A stretch of DNA of 64,000 nucleotides from Cristatella mucedo (Eukaryota; Bryozoa; Phylactolaemata; Cristatellidae). The stretch is from the NCBI GenBank assembly GCA_009760855.2, contig WPIO01000010.1:7933001-7997000 (forward strand). The letters run 5' to 3'. This document shows, piece after piece, positions 33,996-48,300 of the stretch. Numbering within the stretch: the stretch's first letter is position 1; every line of letters starts with the position of its first letter. The notes under the pieces were generated by a model that saw nothing but the letters and a program-made list of their open reading frames with translations, searched no databases and was not told the origin of the DNA. Both the position numbers and the translations under genes were made by a program.

Positions 33996-36900
33996 ATGTC
34001 AGTGCGGAGCCCGGTCTCATTCTCAGCATTCTCCCATATACGTGCTGGATTTACTTTCTCTCCGGGCGTTGGAGAATCGCATGCATTTGGAAGATGCATA
34101 GCTTCGTCTATGTTCAGGACTTTGATATGCCCTGGAAGGAGGGCTATGAGCATGAAGAGCCATCTCCTTATCTCAAATGCGTGCGTCAAAGTTGCACTGC
34201 CTTCCGTTTCGTTTGCTACCTGGTGTAATCGCATCGTGCATCTTCCGTCGGAGCCCATCGTGACGTTAAGGGCATGTAATGAAACCATCAGGAAATATAG
34301 TTTCTCGTCATATTCGGATTCAGTCGACGGCAGTTCGAACGAGTCGGATGATCTGCTAAGTTCGATAACTCGAGACCTTACAGCAGACAGCTATCTCTTG
34401 CCTAGCGGTGGTCACCGCGTGTTGGTAATACAACTGGGTAATTGATACTTTTATGTGTCATTAAGCAATCCACTTGCTATCATGTGGTCGTACATTAGCT
34501 GTGGTTTTTGTCTGTGTTTTGACCCGGATCAGTCGTGCATTAGCTGTGATTTGTGTCAATCTGTGTTTTTGTCCCGACCAACAAAAGCCGGCGCCAAAGC
34601 CAAGCCGTGTGTGGAGCCAGGCTTGGTTACTTCAATTGCACCCATCAAATCGATCGGATAAAAAACTAATGCACAGCTACACCATTATACTTCAGCGTTC
34701 TGGCTCACCTCCACCAAATGTCTGTCACAGTTGGCTGCTAGGCCGTTGGATAACCAGAGGCAAAGCTCTAAAAAGGAATTGGCGCGAATGACCCACCCTC
34801 TACTTTTGGACGGAATTATTGCAAGCACTGCAGGGTGTAAATTGCTAAGTTGTGTACATTTCGATCTGATTTTTTCAGATTTCAAATGGGGGCCAAAGCG
34901 AATGAAGCCTGGTGCAGCCGAACATAGGATGGCCGAGTCCTGTGCTCTTATTCATTCCATTCAAGGTTGGAAAGTTGTGAAGAAGGTATGCTGTATATTT
35001 TGAGAGCAGCCTTGCTAGGCTGATTCATGTACTGAATAGTCTTTTGCTTCACCTCATCTGAGTTTTTAGTAGCTTTGCCCTTTCACCTGTGTGGTTGCTA
35101 GCACTGTGGGGTGACTTGGTGTGACCATACGGCTTCTGCTTGCTACCAGCGCTTGAGCACGCTTCTGTTGCAGTGTATTGTGCCACTTAAACATGGCACC
35201 GGCAAGAGACTAGTGTTTGGCACAGGAAAGTTTGCAGAGCTAGCCGAGATGATAGGCACAGAGGCAGACGTGACAGCAGTCTTCCTTGATGTCGACATGC
35301 TAAATGCTGAGCAACTTAAAACGCTGCAGGATGCCTGGAAAATGCCTGTCTACGATAGGTAAGAATTTAAGTGTCACGTATTGAGTCGAGTTGAATTGAT
35401 TGTTCGGTGCTGCCCTTGGAAAGTCAGTGTGGTGCCCAAGGGATACCATGTTGTGACCAGAAGTCACCTGCAACATGACATCGGTGTGTAAGTGCCATTT
35501 GATTGAATAAACAAGATTGAATAAACAAGCTCACTAAGCCTGCTTACTCTTAGTGCACAGTTAAGAGGTAGCACTCCGGGATTTGGCTCTTTTATTTCTA
35601 AGAAGGAAGTAAGATCTTGCTGATATAGCAATTTGAAGCTATGCTATGTGGCAGGGAGCCCTCTGAGTTGTGTCCGGGTTCTGCGATCCACTTAGTTCGA
35701 TGAAAGGTCTTGTTGCTTTGCTTGCCAGGTGAGGGATAGGTGGCAGTCCGGTGCCAGTCCAGTGACCCATCAGGCCAGGTGGTTTTTCGCTTGGACACCT
35801 ACTAATCGTGCTTGGAGGCAGTGCTAATCTACATTTACGCTAGCAAGTGCTCGAACACGGAGCTGTTCCTGTAAGCCCCTCAGTGGCCGGCTGCCCGCTC
35901 AGTAGTCACGTGACCCACACTGGGGTCTTTGGGTTTTATATACTGCAATGGAAGCATTCTGATTTATCTGGTGGTGCTTGTAGTAATGACTCAAACCTGA
36001 AATCCCTTAATTGCAGTCGATGGCTTGGGTCGTCCTATTGTAGCAAAGCAGTAGGTCCACAGAGGCTGCGTGGTGACATTTCATTGACTGTGCAGCTTTA
36101 TTTGCTCGGACTCAGGACTTTCCTTGAAAATAAAATTGAGAGCACTTTTGTACACTTCTCTTCAATCTGCCTTGCTGAGCACCATGGCAATATGGATATT
36201 CCCTGGTGTCTATTGGATTTTTTCTGATTAGGTGGTTGTCGGCGTACTTGGGGCTGACGTTAATACACTCAGCTTAAACAAAATCGTCCCAGTATGGCCA
36301 CTGCTGCATAGGCTGTAAAATTGTTCGGGTAATAAGAGGGTTTTCTTTGCTTTCAGCCATACTAAAGTTACGTGCAGCACGAGAAAATATTAATTGAGAA
36401 CCCAAAAACAAACATACTATTGGTATGTGTGAGCTTAGTGTAACGTTGCACCATAGTGATTCGCTATAATAATAATAATAATACATTTGTGTAGCACCCT
36501 CAGAGAACTTGATCTCTTTCTTGGCACTTTACATATGCTGTAAAAGAAGTATGATCATATAGTTAATAATAGCATGCACAATGTCAACAAGGATAACATG
36601 GTTAGAGGTGACATGCACAGGGTCAGCATGCAAATGTGGTTAGTTGCAGCTTGCATAGTGTCAGCACACATAAACACACAAAGGACCAATCACAAAAAAG
36701 CCTGCAGTCTACCTGTATTGAGAAGGAATGATACGGGAGTCAGAGGCAGGGGTGTCTAAGGTTTGGGAATCCGAGATTTGGGGGTCAGAGATGTTCATTG
36801 CCTTCCACCTTCCAGTTGCCTCATTTCCTTGGAAGAACAACTTACTGTGAAGGTGCTTGCGCCTTGCACCTTCACAGCATAGGCAACTGGTACCTGGTAT

Positions 36901-39182
36901 TGCACCCAGCTGTCTTCGAAGCTGCCTTATTATTTGGGTGGGGGACCTACCATAACGTTGAGCTAACAGAGCCTGGCAATCGGCCACTGACTCGGTCAGG
37001 CTAGCTTAGCTGTGCCAAGGTTAGCTCGGCAATCGGTCTGACCCATAGGGATTGTTTTGGTTATGTAGGAGTTCTTGCAAACTGGCTTTTGTGTAGCTGT
37101 TGATGATACCTAGCATCGCTTGACTAATTTTTAGACCGGCTGCTGCCATTTGACTGGCAATGACTTGTGGATGCCGGTTAGGGGGCATCCGACGAGGTGC
37201 CTGAGATTCTAACCCAAGCGTTGACGTCTGAGGAGCAGGCAGCAGCAGTGTCTGAAGGACAGGAGGAGGTGGTGGAGCCAGTGCTGGTGAAACCAGCAAT
37301 GATAGCTGAGAAGCCAATGAGAATGCGACCTCCAATGGTGGACAGCCAGATGAAATTGGTGTATTTGCAAGCACGGCAAGGAGCACCCGGCCACGACATT
37401 ATGGAAAGGTCGTGCCGACAAACTCTCGAGGCCCCGAGGAAATAGAGAATGCACACCCCAGCCTACGATAGTGCCGCGCCTAGATGTTGTCTGTGGTGCT
37501 ATGCTAGGGGGCTCCCGACCTTAACTGACCAATCGAGGCGCAGAGTTCCTGCTGCTGGGGCTAGCAACTGCGCTGGCCAATCATAGCACTGCATTCCTAA
37601 GCTCAGACGACAGGAAGCTCCGTTAGCATTAACGTCTGCAGAGAGAGCTGTTGATTAAACCTTGTCGAGTTCAGTTGTGTTCCAAATGCTCCAAGCCGTT
37701 TGCTGTTTAGCGATAAGCACAAACACACACACACACACACACACACACAGCAGTGCCATTGGAAAACTTTTTAATTCATTCCCAACCCCACTAAATGCTG
37801 TGACAAATAGGTGCATTTTTAGCTTTAAAAAATATTAAGTCGGGGGTGGATGTCGTGACGTCAGTCGGGAGTGATATGTGACGATTACCTTCCTTGTTTT
37901 GCCAGGCTTAGAGGACACAGGCTTCCATGTTGTCTTTTGCTCGAGCACATTCCACAAAGTCGGGTTTTACTGAAAAGGTTGGCTATTGGTATAGGTCGAA
38001 CACCCTGCCTCAACCACCAATCGATAGCTACCCATAAACATTCTACGGGATCTGATAAGGCGACTGGGTGAGCCTCTGCATCACCACCGTACCGGATTCA
38101 TCAAAAAGTACTTTACTCAGGTTATTGTTAGTTCAGCAAGTTTGCTTTCAAAGCTCAGATACTCTACTTGGGAGTCATTCCATTTGGCCGTAAGATAATG
38201 ACCAGGAGCGCTGCTAGGCCAGGAAGTACTTTTTGACGAATCCTTGTTTGGTGCTGATGCAGAGGCCCAGCCAGTTGCCTGATTTGAATCCCATAGAACG
38301 AACATGGATAGATATTGACAGGTGACTGAGGCGTGGTTTTCTTCCTAAGCCAGTAGCTGACATTTTCAGTGACTACACCGGAAACGGCAATAGTGAACAG
38401 AGTGTGTGGGCAGATCGGCAGTGCAAAAGAATTCACTTGGACCGACAGAGTGGCCGAGCGAGGTGAGGCGCACTCCATACGTGCACATCGGCTCATTTGC
38501 AATAGAAAACGGATGGAATAGCAAGCCAGTCGGTGAGCAGGAAAGCCACTCGACGAGTAGAGAATGTGTATCCAAAAGTGTATCCAAAGCGATTGTCTGC
38601 GGGCTGGTCAGTATGCCGGGCCAACATCTGTCCGATGCCTGTGCCTGGTTGCATCTCGTGACTCGCTAGCAGCCACCGACTAGCCCTCGGAGCTCCGGCG
38701 GGCATTCCGGCCCTGCCCCGGACCTCCTCAACGTTGCTGGCCTTCAACCATCTGAAGTCTCATGCAAATGATTACAGCCAAGGCGGCCTGTGGTTTTCTT
38801 ACTTTTGGCAGCAGGTTCTTCCTGTCTGCAAGCAAATGACCGGGTGCTTAAGCTGTAATAGGAAGCCGATTCTAGTCGACCAGTCAATCAATGGGGGCAT
38901 GCTGGCCAGCTTAAGTGGGATATAACCCGGCAGATCCCATTCCCTTCTAATGCCTTTACTCCTGCCAATGGGTTCTTCTGATGCTTTATCTCACAGTTGC
39001 TTTTTGGCATCTCACTAATGCATATAGCCATGGGCGCCGGCTGTCTGTCAATCGTGTTCCCACTCGTTTGTGCACGAACTTGAGTGCATCCACTAGGCTG
39101 CATGCAAGCTTCCATTCGTTATGCACACACTGCCCTTCTCTTTGCTCTTCTGTCCTGCACCTGTCTTCCTCTCTCCCTCTCC

Positions 39183-39272
<90 letters not shown>

Positions 39273-42272
39273 ATGTCTATCTCCGTGTCTCTCTCTCTCT
39301 CTCCGTGTCTCTCTCTCTCTCTCTCTCCGTCTCTCTCTCTCTCTGTGTCTCTCTCTCCCTCTCTCTGTCCTCTCCTGTCACATCTCTGTCTCTCTCTCTG
39401 CCTCTCTCTCTCTGTCTTCCTCTTTCTCTCTCTCTCTCTCTCTCCCTTTCTAACCCCCTCTGTCAGTCTCATGTTAGTGCCCTCTTAGTGAGCCTTTTCT
39501 TTTTCCCCTCTGCATTCAGGTACACTGTGGTGCTGCAGATATTTCAGCTGTACGCAAAGACCAAAGAGGCGCGGCTGCAGGTGGCGCTAGCTGAGATTCC
39601 ATACCTCAAGTCGCGGCTGCACGGCATGCACGACAGCTCGCTCACTCGTCAGAAAGGTGCGCTGCTTACCGTGGGTGGCTCTGGCGAGACGCCACTGCAC
39701 ATGAGGCTGCAGCTTCTCAAGGTACAGCAGCATGCCAGATGACTGCTCACTTGAAGCTCTTCCTCCTCGCCTGCTCATCGTCACGACGATCAGTCGTTGC
39801 GGTGTAATGTAGCTGTCAGCATCGTTTTTTGTCACATGCCTTCAAACCCGTGCTCTCTGGAGTCAGCTCGAGGTGTGCCGGTTCTGTTAATTTTTCTTTT
39901 CAAGTAATGACTTAATTACTGCACTTAATGCACAAAGTGTCCGACTTTCTAGTGCTGACAGTGACTGGTTTGCCATTGAGAGCAGCTTTTGTGGCTAAGA
40001 CGAGACTTATGAAAAGAAAAATTATGGATTGCATTGTGGCATCATCAAGCTGTAGGTAGGATGAGGTGGTAAGTGAGTCGCAAGTCTGCTTGTGGTGTTC
40101 TCACTTGACACCGGCGGGGTCTTAATTAGATCGACCAGTGGTGATGCAGGATGCGAGTCGATATCATCCCATACGCCACCCGACTGTCCACATTGCACGT
40201 TCGGCTCAGTAGTTCGGGGCTTTTATGTGCAGCTCGCACACGTAGCAACGCAGTTTTTCGAGACCAGCGTGGTATTGCAGATGAAATGCATGGCCGTACT
40301 GCATTCCGTGTCACTTGGCCTCACTTTATACAGCACTGCACACTATTCTGCCTTTCATTGTGCTGCAATGGTACCCGATGGTGTAGCCGTTCGCAGGATG
40401 GGCAGAGCGGTGCTCCGATGCTCGGTCTTTTGTCATCAGGAAAACGAAGCCAAGCTGAAGCAAGCTCTAGCGAAAATCCAAGAACGGCGGCAGCTGCTCC
40501 GCAGTCACAGAAAGAAGCTGGATCTGCCCATCGTGGCAGTCGTCGGTTACACGAATGCTGGTGAGTTTACCACCTGGCGATGCCAGCCTGATCTGGCTTC
40601 ACAATTGTTGCTGTGCGGCAGCTGTTAAGAGAAATGCCAGAAGGTTCATGGCTATGGTGTGTCAAAGATAGAGTTCCTAGTCGGCCTACTCGCTAGACCT
40701 GACTGGCCATTGCCATGGCCTCATTCCCCCATCTGCACTGCCTGTGCATTTGCATAGAACCGTTTGCATTTGCACACAACTGCTCGTTAGATGCCTTCTC
40801 TGGTTGTGCATTAGAAGTGAAGCAGTGGCTCTGCATCATAATGCAAAGAAGTTGCCAGCAGTCGAAAGTGAACAACCTGACATCAGGATGGGGAAACCTT
40901 TCTATCATTCAAAGTGTCCAGGCTAACCCGAACAACATATGTGGGTGAAGACCGTGTGACTTGTCAAGAGACCAAAAGACGCCGACACAGACCGGATGAG
41001 ATGAATAGTGCAAGGTCGTAGGAGGGTTAGTAAGAGCCTAGTAAGTATGGTGGAGAACGGAATCCCGATAGCTCAATCGGTGGAGCACTGGCCCTGTAAA
41101 CCAGAGTCTATAGGATCATTCCGCGCTCAAGGCAAATTTTTCTGTACTCAGTCTCACAGCAGAGTACTTCCTATATTACTATATTGATCGTCTATATTTT
41201 CAAATTGTACTGCTCTCTTGTATTTTCAAATTAGCTCTGGGAATACTGCCAATGCAACCGGATGCCTAGGCACGGCACCAAATGGTGTTGGTTAAGCAGA
41301 AGTAAGCAAGAGGCTTGGCCGAGCCTCGCTCAGCTTGCTGCTTTTTAGTCAGGAAACCTGACTGCATTGTCGTGCGTGCATGGGTCATTATCTGATCGAT
41401 GTAACAGAAGGACTCTATCTGGCTCTGTGGGCTTCATTTCCGGAGTGCAAGCTTTATGGGTGAGATGACTGTGGACCTCACCTAATTTTCACGCAGGTGT
41501 ATTTATGGGATGGTTGCTGCTGAAAGAAAGTGTACTGCCTAGCAGATTGTGCTCCTTGGATCAATAATAGAAGGTGTCAACTCATGGCAGCAGATTTGTG
41601 TTAATTGTCACAGAGATGAGCGCAGTTGCTTTCTGCATGCTGTTTGGAAATCTATGAAAGTAACTCTAGTACTGCAATTAGAACTTATGCAAAATTTGGG
41701 TCATATCTTCGAGCTTGGCAGTCACGATGACAGTGATTTATCTCAAATGAAATATTGTTGGTTGGTTGTAAAGCAGCCGATTGGTATTCGACGGTGTTGT
41801 TAGCAGACACACGATCGTATGGGAAGAGCCCTGCCCATGGGTCTGACTGCTGTGGCCATTCAAATCCCCCTCCCCATTGCAAGGTATACTCCTTTAGTCT
41901 CTCTAGAAGCCCGTTGCTCCTCGCGGATAGCTACCAGACTTTCAGGGAGGTGCTACCGGGCTTCAATAGCGGCTCTATAGGCTTGTCGATGGCAAATTCT
42001 GCTCACAGATTGAAACTGTTTCTCTAGAGAGGATCCATACTTTTTTTTTTTACTGAGCTATAAGGCTGCTAGTCCGAGGTACATTTCACACACATGTTCA
42101 GGGTCGGTTTCCTGAGTTGGATATCATTTTTTTTCTCTTCTAAATTGGTGATAATCTTTTCAGGGGCTGTAGTGGTAATTCTTTTTAGTCTGGTCAACAG
42201 AGGCCTGTAGAGTGGTGTGCCTTCGATTTGCAAATTCAGGATCCAATTTAGTGCACATACCTTTTTCAATGA

Positions 42273-42305
<33 letters not shown>

Positions 42306-45300
42306 GGTCGTTTGATTAGTGCCATAGGTGAGCTTAATCTTTATCCAGCCGATTTATAACTGGCTGAAAGGGAAGCAATAACCAAGTTTAAATGATATGC
42401 ACAATATCAAGCTTGCACGACAAGCATGCAAAACATGCTAGTATTTTTATTGTTATTATTATGTATTTGTAGGCCTTCATGCAGAAGCACTTGCAAAGAG
42501 GCAGTTGGGGCCACTGGTTAATAGGACCCCTGGTCGGCAGCATGCATTCAATCATGCACAAGTAAGCACGCAAAACATGCAGGAACAAAAAAGCCTAGTT
42601 CACTAGGGCACAGGGAAAGCTAAGCGGAAAAAATGCGTCTTTAGCTGAGACTTAAATGATGCAAAGTCTTGCAGGTGGGGACAGAAACCGAATGAAAGTT
42701 CCCGACTTTTGATGCACACGAACGGAAGGCCCAATCACCAGGAGATTTAAACTAGGTGCAAGTAAGGGCAAGCCGACCGGAAGCCGAGGAGCGTTGCCGC
42801 GAGAGCATACTGGAGGAGCAAAGAGATCGGATTGGTAGGCTGGTGCAAGCAAGCGATTCGACAGAGGCTTCTGGGCGGTTTGCCTTGGCCTTTGAGCTTC
42901 GTGTGCTTTCCTAAAAATTGGGAGTAATAATTTTAGAGCAGCTGAATAGCCTTGGTCTGGGCGGTACTCCCTCGGCTCGAAGCTTCAAAATGCTTCTCCA
43001 GTGGCGGCAGGGCTTTCAGTTTAATAGATGGGCTGCGTAAACTTGCTGGGCAGAGAGTCCACCGGGCTCGGCTTCAGGCTAACCGAATGGGAGCTATGGG
43101 CCTTTTTTTAGACGACTTTATGGTTGCTGTGAGTCTTGTTTTAGACGACTTTGAAAAGTCGTCTAAGAATAAAGAATAGACTGATTTAACAGCCTCATTT
43201 ATATAGCGGCAGAAGAGCCTTCACGGCCATCACCACCGCTTGCAGAGTTCAACAAAGAATTGAGCACCGCAGAACTCGAGCCCACAACCAAGGTCGTGAC
43301 GATCAAGCACCTTACCCCCCCCCCCCGGGCTAAGGATGGTATCATTCAGCCAGCTAGATTCTGGTTGCTCTAGCTTGGGACTGCTGTGTGGACAAAGGAG
43401 CAGCACTTGTTGAACGTGCAGCTTTGTATTCCCAGAAGCCAGGGAATGGGCCAGCAGAGTTCGAGAGCGACTCGGTAGAACGATGCGAGGTGTCGCGGGA
43501 TATCACTGTTGTTGTAGTTGGGGCTGTAAAAGCTGCTAGCTTCATTGTAAGTGTTCAGCGGCAGCTTCCAGAGGAAGAATATTTTTGAATGTGGTCATAT
43601 AGTGATAATATAGTCATAATGTGAAGGTCATAAGTTGTCAGCCAGGTTACATAGTTTCAAATTCTTAAAACGGGGCTCCGTGCTTCTTTCCAAATGGCTT
43701 GCTTTTGGTGCTGAGATTTGTCAACTCTTCCAAAGGGCTTAAAGTGACTAGTTAAACTAACATTTAGTGTTAAAATGGCAATTTTTCAGAGGGGCTAAAG
43801 AGCCTTCCTTGTGAAGGTCTTGAATTTTTGCCACACTCATCGAGGTCGAGTTTCTGCCCCACGCCAAAATCGTGGCTACTACCTTCTCACGTACCACCGT
43901 CCTTGCCGTCTGCCGACATGCTGTACATAGGAAAGCCGTTGAAATGCAACGGGGAAACTAGACAACGTTGACTGGATGTAAACCCTGAGCCTATGTTACT
44001 GTGGGTGGAGAATTACTAGAATTAGTAAGAAGGCCATGTATCTCTGGCCAGCCAGCAGCCATCGATATGAATGAAAGCAAGTCTTAAAACCGATGACACA
44101 GCTAGAACAGGTCTAGCTAACTGCAGAGATTTGCTATTTTCATGGCTGATGGGAGTATGCGACCAGTCAAAGGAAAGAGGTGCTGATATAAGGCAGACTT
44201 GCTGCAGTGGCAGGTAGATTTTCTTTTAAGAGAGTGTCGTTACGACACAGGAAAAGGCGACCTTGTCGGCAGTTAGGGCTGCATGGCATCGGTAGGCCAC
44301 CATGTGGACTGTGTAGGACCCCGCTCTCAGTTAGATATGAGCACCTGTACGATCGATAGCTTAACATCGGTAATTGAACAGGCTAGCGCACAAGTGCCAT
44401 GAGTTGTGTGAGTTGGTTTGTACCCAAGCCTCACGCTTCCTTGAGCGAATTCTGTGAGTTCAGCGTCTCTCGGGTCATGCTATGTCTTCTGCCTCAACCG
44501 TGTCCGTGTGAAAGAGGGCAACATTGCAATGTTCTTGGCCGAGACCAGTGCCATCGAGTGCTCGCTGCTGCATCGTTTAGGCAAGACCAGCATTATCAAG
44601 GCACTGACCCGCGATGAGAAGCTAGTGCCTGAGGACAGGCTGTTTGCCACGCTCGACATCACCGCCCACCATGGCATGCTGCCCAGCGGTCTGCCGGTCA
44701 TCTACATGGACACGGTGGGCTTCATATCCGACATACCGACTGCACTGATCGCTGCCTTCAGCGCCACACTGGAGGATGTGGCCCACGCGGTACGCACACT
44801 CCGGAAGCACCAAGTGGGCTGCCCAGGTGTGCTCTTGAATGCTCTCCTTCTTACCTTTTAATACCACTCCGATCAGAGGCCAGAGACCCGTCCTACCAGT
44901 TCAGCGAGTCTATATTTGGCTACAAAACACCACTGCTGTTTAGGGCCAGTGCCCTAGCAATGGTGCACATTTTCTGGCAATAGCGGGCACAGCCTTATGT
45001 TGCAACATTTCCAAGCACTGGCCGTGCTGCATTTGACGTGGTAATGGAACCCGAATGTCTAGTTGAGGCTTCACATATCACGTCGTCTGTTTGAGATTGA
45101 TCGACATGATTATTTGAAACGCTTCCAGTTGTGGTAATAGCAAACCTTTGTCACTAGTTAAGTAGGGGGAGCAGGATTTGGATACAGTTTGAAGTGCTCA
45201 GAAACACATTGACGTTGTGGGCTTGCAAATTATTGTAGTAATGAAGCTAAAAAATACAAACGAATATAGCAACCATCTGATGCTCATCCAGAAGAGCCTA

Positions 45301-48300
45301 ACAATGGCCTGACAGAACCGTCCAGAAATGCCACCGTGAATCCAGTCAAAATGGCTGCCACCGCCTCCATTTGCACTTTTTTCCAAGTACAAACAGCTAC
45401 ATTCGTATGCCACCAGCTTGTTCCGAAAGTCAGGTGAATACTGATGTGCTTGATTATTGGTTTTGTTTGCAGCTGTTGGTTTCATCTGAATCGGCATGCT
45501 TGCTTGAGAAGTGCCTGGCTGCGGTGTAGTAGAATGCTTCAGCATTAGCATGTGGGGGCTGAGAGGGATAATAATAATAATAATAATGTACTTGATAAAG
45601 CGCCCCCAGAGAACTCAATCTCTTTCTAGGCGCTTTACATTTGCTGCAAAGGGAAATGCAATTAAATGGTAAGTAAAATCATGCTTGAAAAACAAACAAG
45701 ATGAATAACATGGTTAGGGGTGACATGCACAGGGTCAGCATGCAAATGTGGTTAGTGGCAGCATGCACAGTGTCAGCATGCATAAGCACATCAAGGACGA
45801 ATCACAGGGACCCACTAAATGCTGTGCGAAATAGGTGTTTTTAAGATCCTTTTAGATGTGGTCAGGTCAGGGGATGTTCTGATGCAGGTCGGGAGGGAGT
45901 TCCAGGCTTTGGGAGCATACGAACTAAATGCATGGTCTCCAAAGGATTTGAGGTTTGTACGAGGTATTTCTAGACTGTTGGATTCCGAAAAGCGGGTGGT
46001 ACGATGCTTGGCCTGATGGGGGGGGGGTATGTCGGAGAGATAGGCTGGAGCCATAGAATGAAGGGACCTAAAAGTGAGCGACAAAACCTTGAAGTCAATC
46101 CGTTACTTGACTGGTAGCCAGTGCAGGTCGGCGAGAAGTGGAGTAATGTGGCAACTGCGACGCTCACGACAGACAAGCCTAGCTGCAGAGTTTTGCACCA
46201 GCTGCAATCGCCTGATCGCACATGCTGGGAGGCCAGTAAGCAGTGAGTTGCAGAAGTCGAGACGAGATGTCACGAATGCATGGACCAACTTAGACGTGGT
46301 ATCCTTATCTAAACAAGCCCGAATTTTAGCAATATTATGAAGCTGAAAATAGGCAGATTTGACTGTGGAGCTGGGAGCTTTCTCTAGAATCAGCAGGCAG
46401 CTTGCTTCAGAAGCTTCGGGTTACCAAATACTTTTTACTAGCGAGCTTATGTGGTGCTTTTGTTGGGGTGGGCTGGGTTTTTGCATATGGATGTGTGGGC
46501 TATTGTCACCAGGTAGCAAACAATTGCGTGCATATTCCACCTGGCGTCGCTCTGGCACTGCATTAGTGGTAGGGCAGAGCAGCCGTCAGATCTAGTTTAA
46601 GTGAATGGTGTCCCTGCAAGTAACGCCTCGATAACTCGATAGCCCTCACATTTAACGGAAGCAGCACAGCTGCTCAACTTTGAACTTCCTTTGTCCGCTC
46701 ATATCCTGCTCGTGCTGTTGTCGATTGCGACCACTGCCGTTGCTGCGAACTCTTTGCCTGCACTCTCTTTGCGTGCACTCTCTTTGCCGGGGCTCTCTTT
46801 GCCCACGCTCCATCAGTATTTTGCAGTCCAGCAGTAGCGTTCAACTGAGCGAGCACTGTGGTCTCCAGTCATGCCTTGTGCGTATGTCGGCGTTGGCCTT
46901 GTATTCCTTCTGCCAATATAATCCAACTATTGGCGAGCCTTTTAAAGGCTGCATAGTAGCCTGAAGCCCTTGGGTCCAGGCGACAGCTGCTCCCAACACA
47001 CGTTTCAACCGGCCATGTGTTTTATCTCCCAACCTCAGGACGTCATAATGCATCTGCGCGACATCAGCAATCCCGACACGGAGCAGCAAAAGCAGAGCGT
47101 GCTAGCTAGCCTGGTGCAACTTGGACTGCCTGCTAATCTGATGCAGAACGTGGTCGAAGTGTGCAGCAAGACAGATCTCGTCTCTCGCGAGCAGCTGCAA
47201 GAGCGACTGGCGTGCGTACCGCAGTCGCGACTCATACGTCTCACCCCCTCGCCCCCACATTCAGCCAGCCCAGCGCGCTGCAAACGCAGCGTCGGCCGGT
47301 GATGTGCATGACTTACGCTGCTGCATCCTTCCTGCGTGCGCCTGCTTGCTGCCTTGCCTGCAAGCTGGACCCGGCGCCTTCGCATTGCAGAGGCGACTGC
47401 CGATGCACGATGGTGTCGGCTGCAACGGGCGACGGATTGCTTGAGCTGAAGCGGGTGCTGGAGTCCACAGTGATCAGTGTCACGGGCCGAGTGCAGCTCC
47501 AGCTAAAGCTGGCGCCGACTGGAGAAGAGCTCAGGTAGAGTCTGCCGCGAGCGTGCCGCCTGTCTCCACGCATCCACGCGACGGGAAACCTATGCCGCTG
47601 CCTCCGTGCAAAACGGCCAAGTAGCTGCTGCAGCTGGTCTTTGTGGCTCGGAGCAGCCACCAGTGGCTCTCGGCCATCGTTGCCTGCGACGGTGCCTTTG
47701 CAGCCCCGTCATTTTCTCGCATGATTAGTATGCCATGGCAGTCCAAGCGGCAAAGTGCACGTTCACAGGCGCCGACTACATAGCGCTAGGCTGCTTAACC
47801 CTAGTCTGCTATCGTTTGCATTTTGTCTGGAAGTTTGAACTGATCTTTCTTTCGGCTGTTGTTCATTTCTATCTGCCGAGGATGACTGCGTTGGCACTCC
47901 ACTGTAGTGTTCATTGTACCACCCCCCCCCCCGGCTCATTTCTGGTGGTTGTATTCATTTGGCTATGCAGCACTTGTATTCTGCAGTCAATCCGTTCAGA
48001 TCTGGCCGAAGGGTCAGAAATCAAGCACCTAATGCCTCATGCGATTCGCTATGGGAGGCTGCTGTTTTCATTCTGTTGCATCAAGTTTTGGCATTTTCTA
48101 GTAATTTTACGATGCTGTATTGATGCTGCCGCCGTGCCCTAGGCAGACCAGGAGACATTGGGTGGTATTAGTGGTCTCCCGACCGTACTATGGTGCTCCA
48201 AACACTACCGAGTTCGGAGGGGCTTTCGCTTTTTTAAAAGCTTGCACACCGTTGGTTTAGCTTTGCGGCATAATTTCCTGGTAATTAGCAACGAGGGAAC

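Noticed and set aside
37021-37460. Overlapping open frames on both strands in GTPBP6 intron 3
   Set aside because: No recognised domain. Could be part of a retroelement, so it is mentioned as a finding but not called a gene.
39172-39450. Repeated short units as a possible CRISPR-like or satellite array
   Set aside because: Simple CT dinucleotide repeat without spacer structure; no CRISPR array occurs in this eukaryotic window.
38981-39742. Long plus-strand Ser/Leu-rich open frame
   Set aside because: Most of it is translation of the CT repeat; only 39520-39721 is a real exon, of GTPBP6. The antisense Arg/Glu repeat frame is likewise an artefact.
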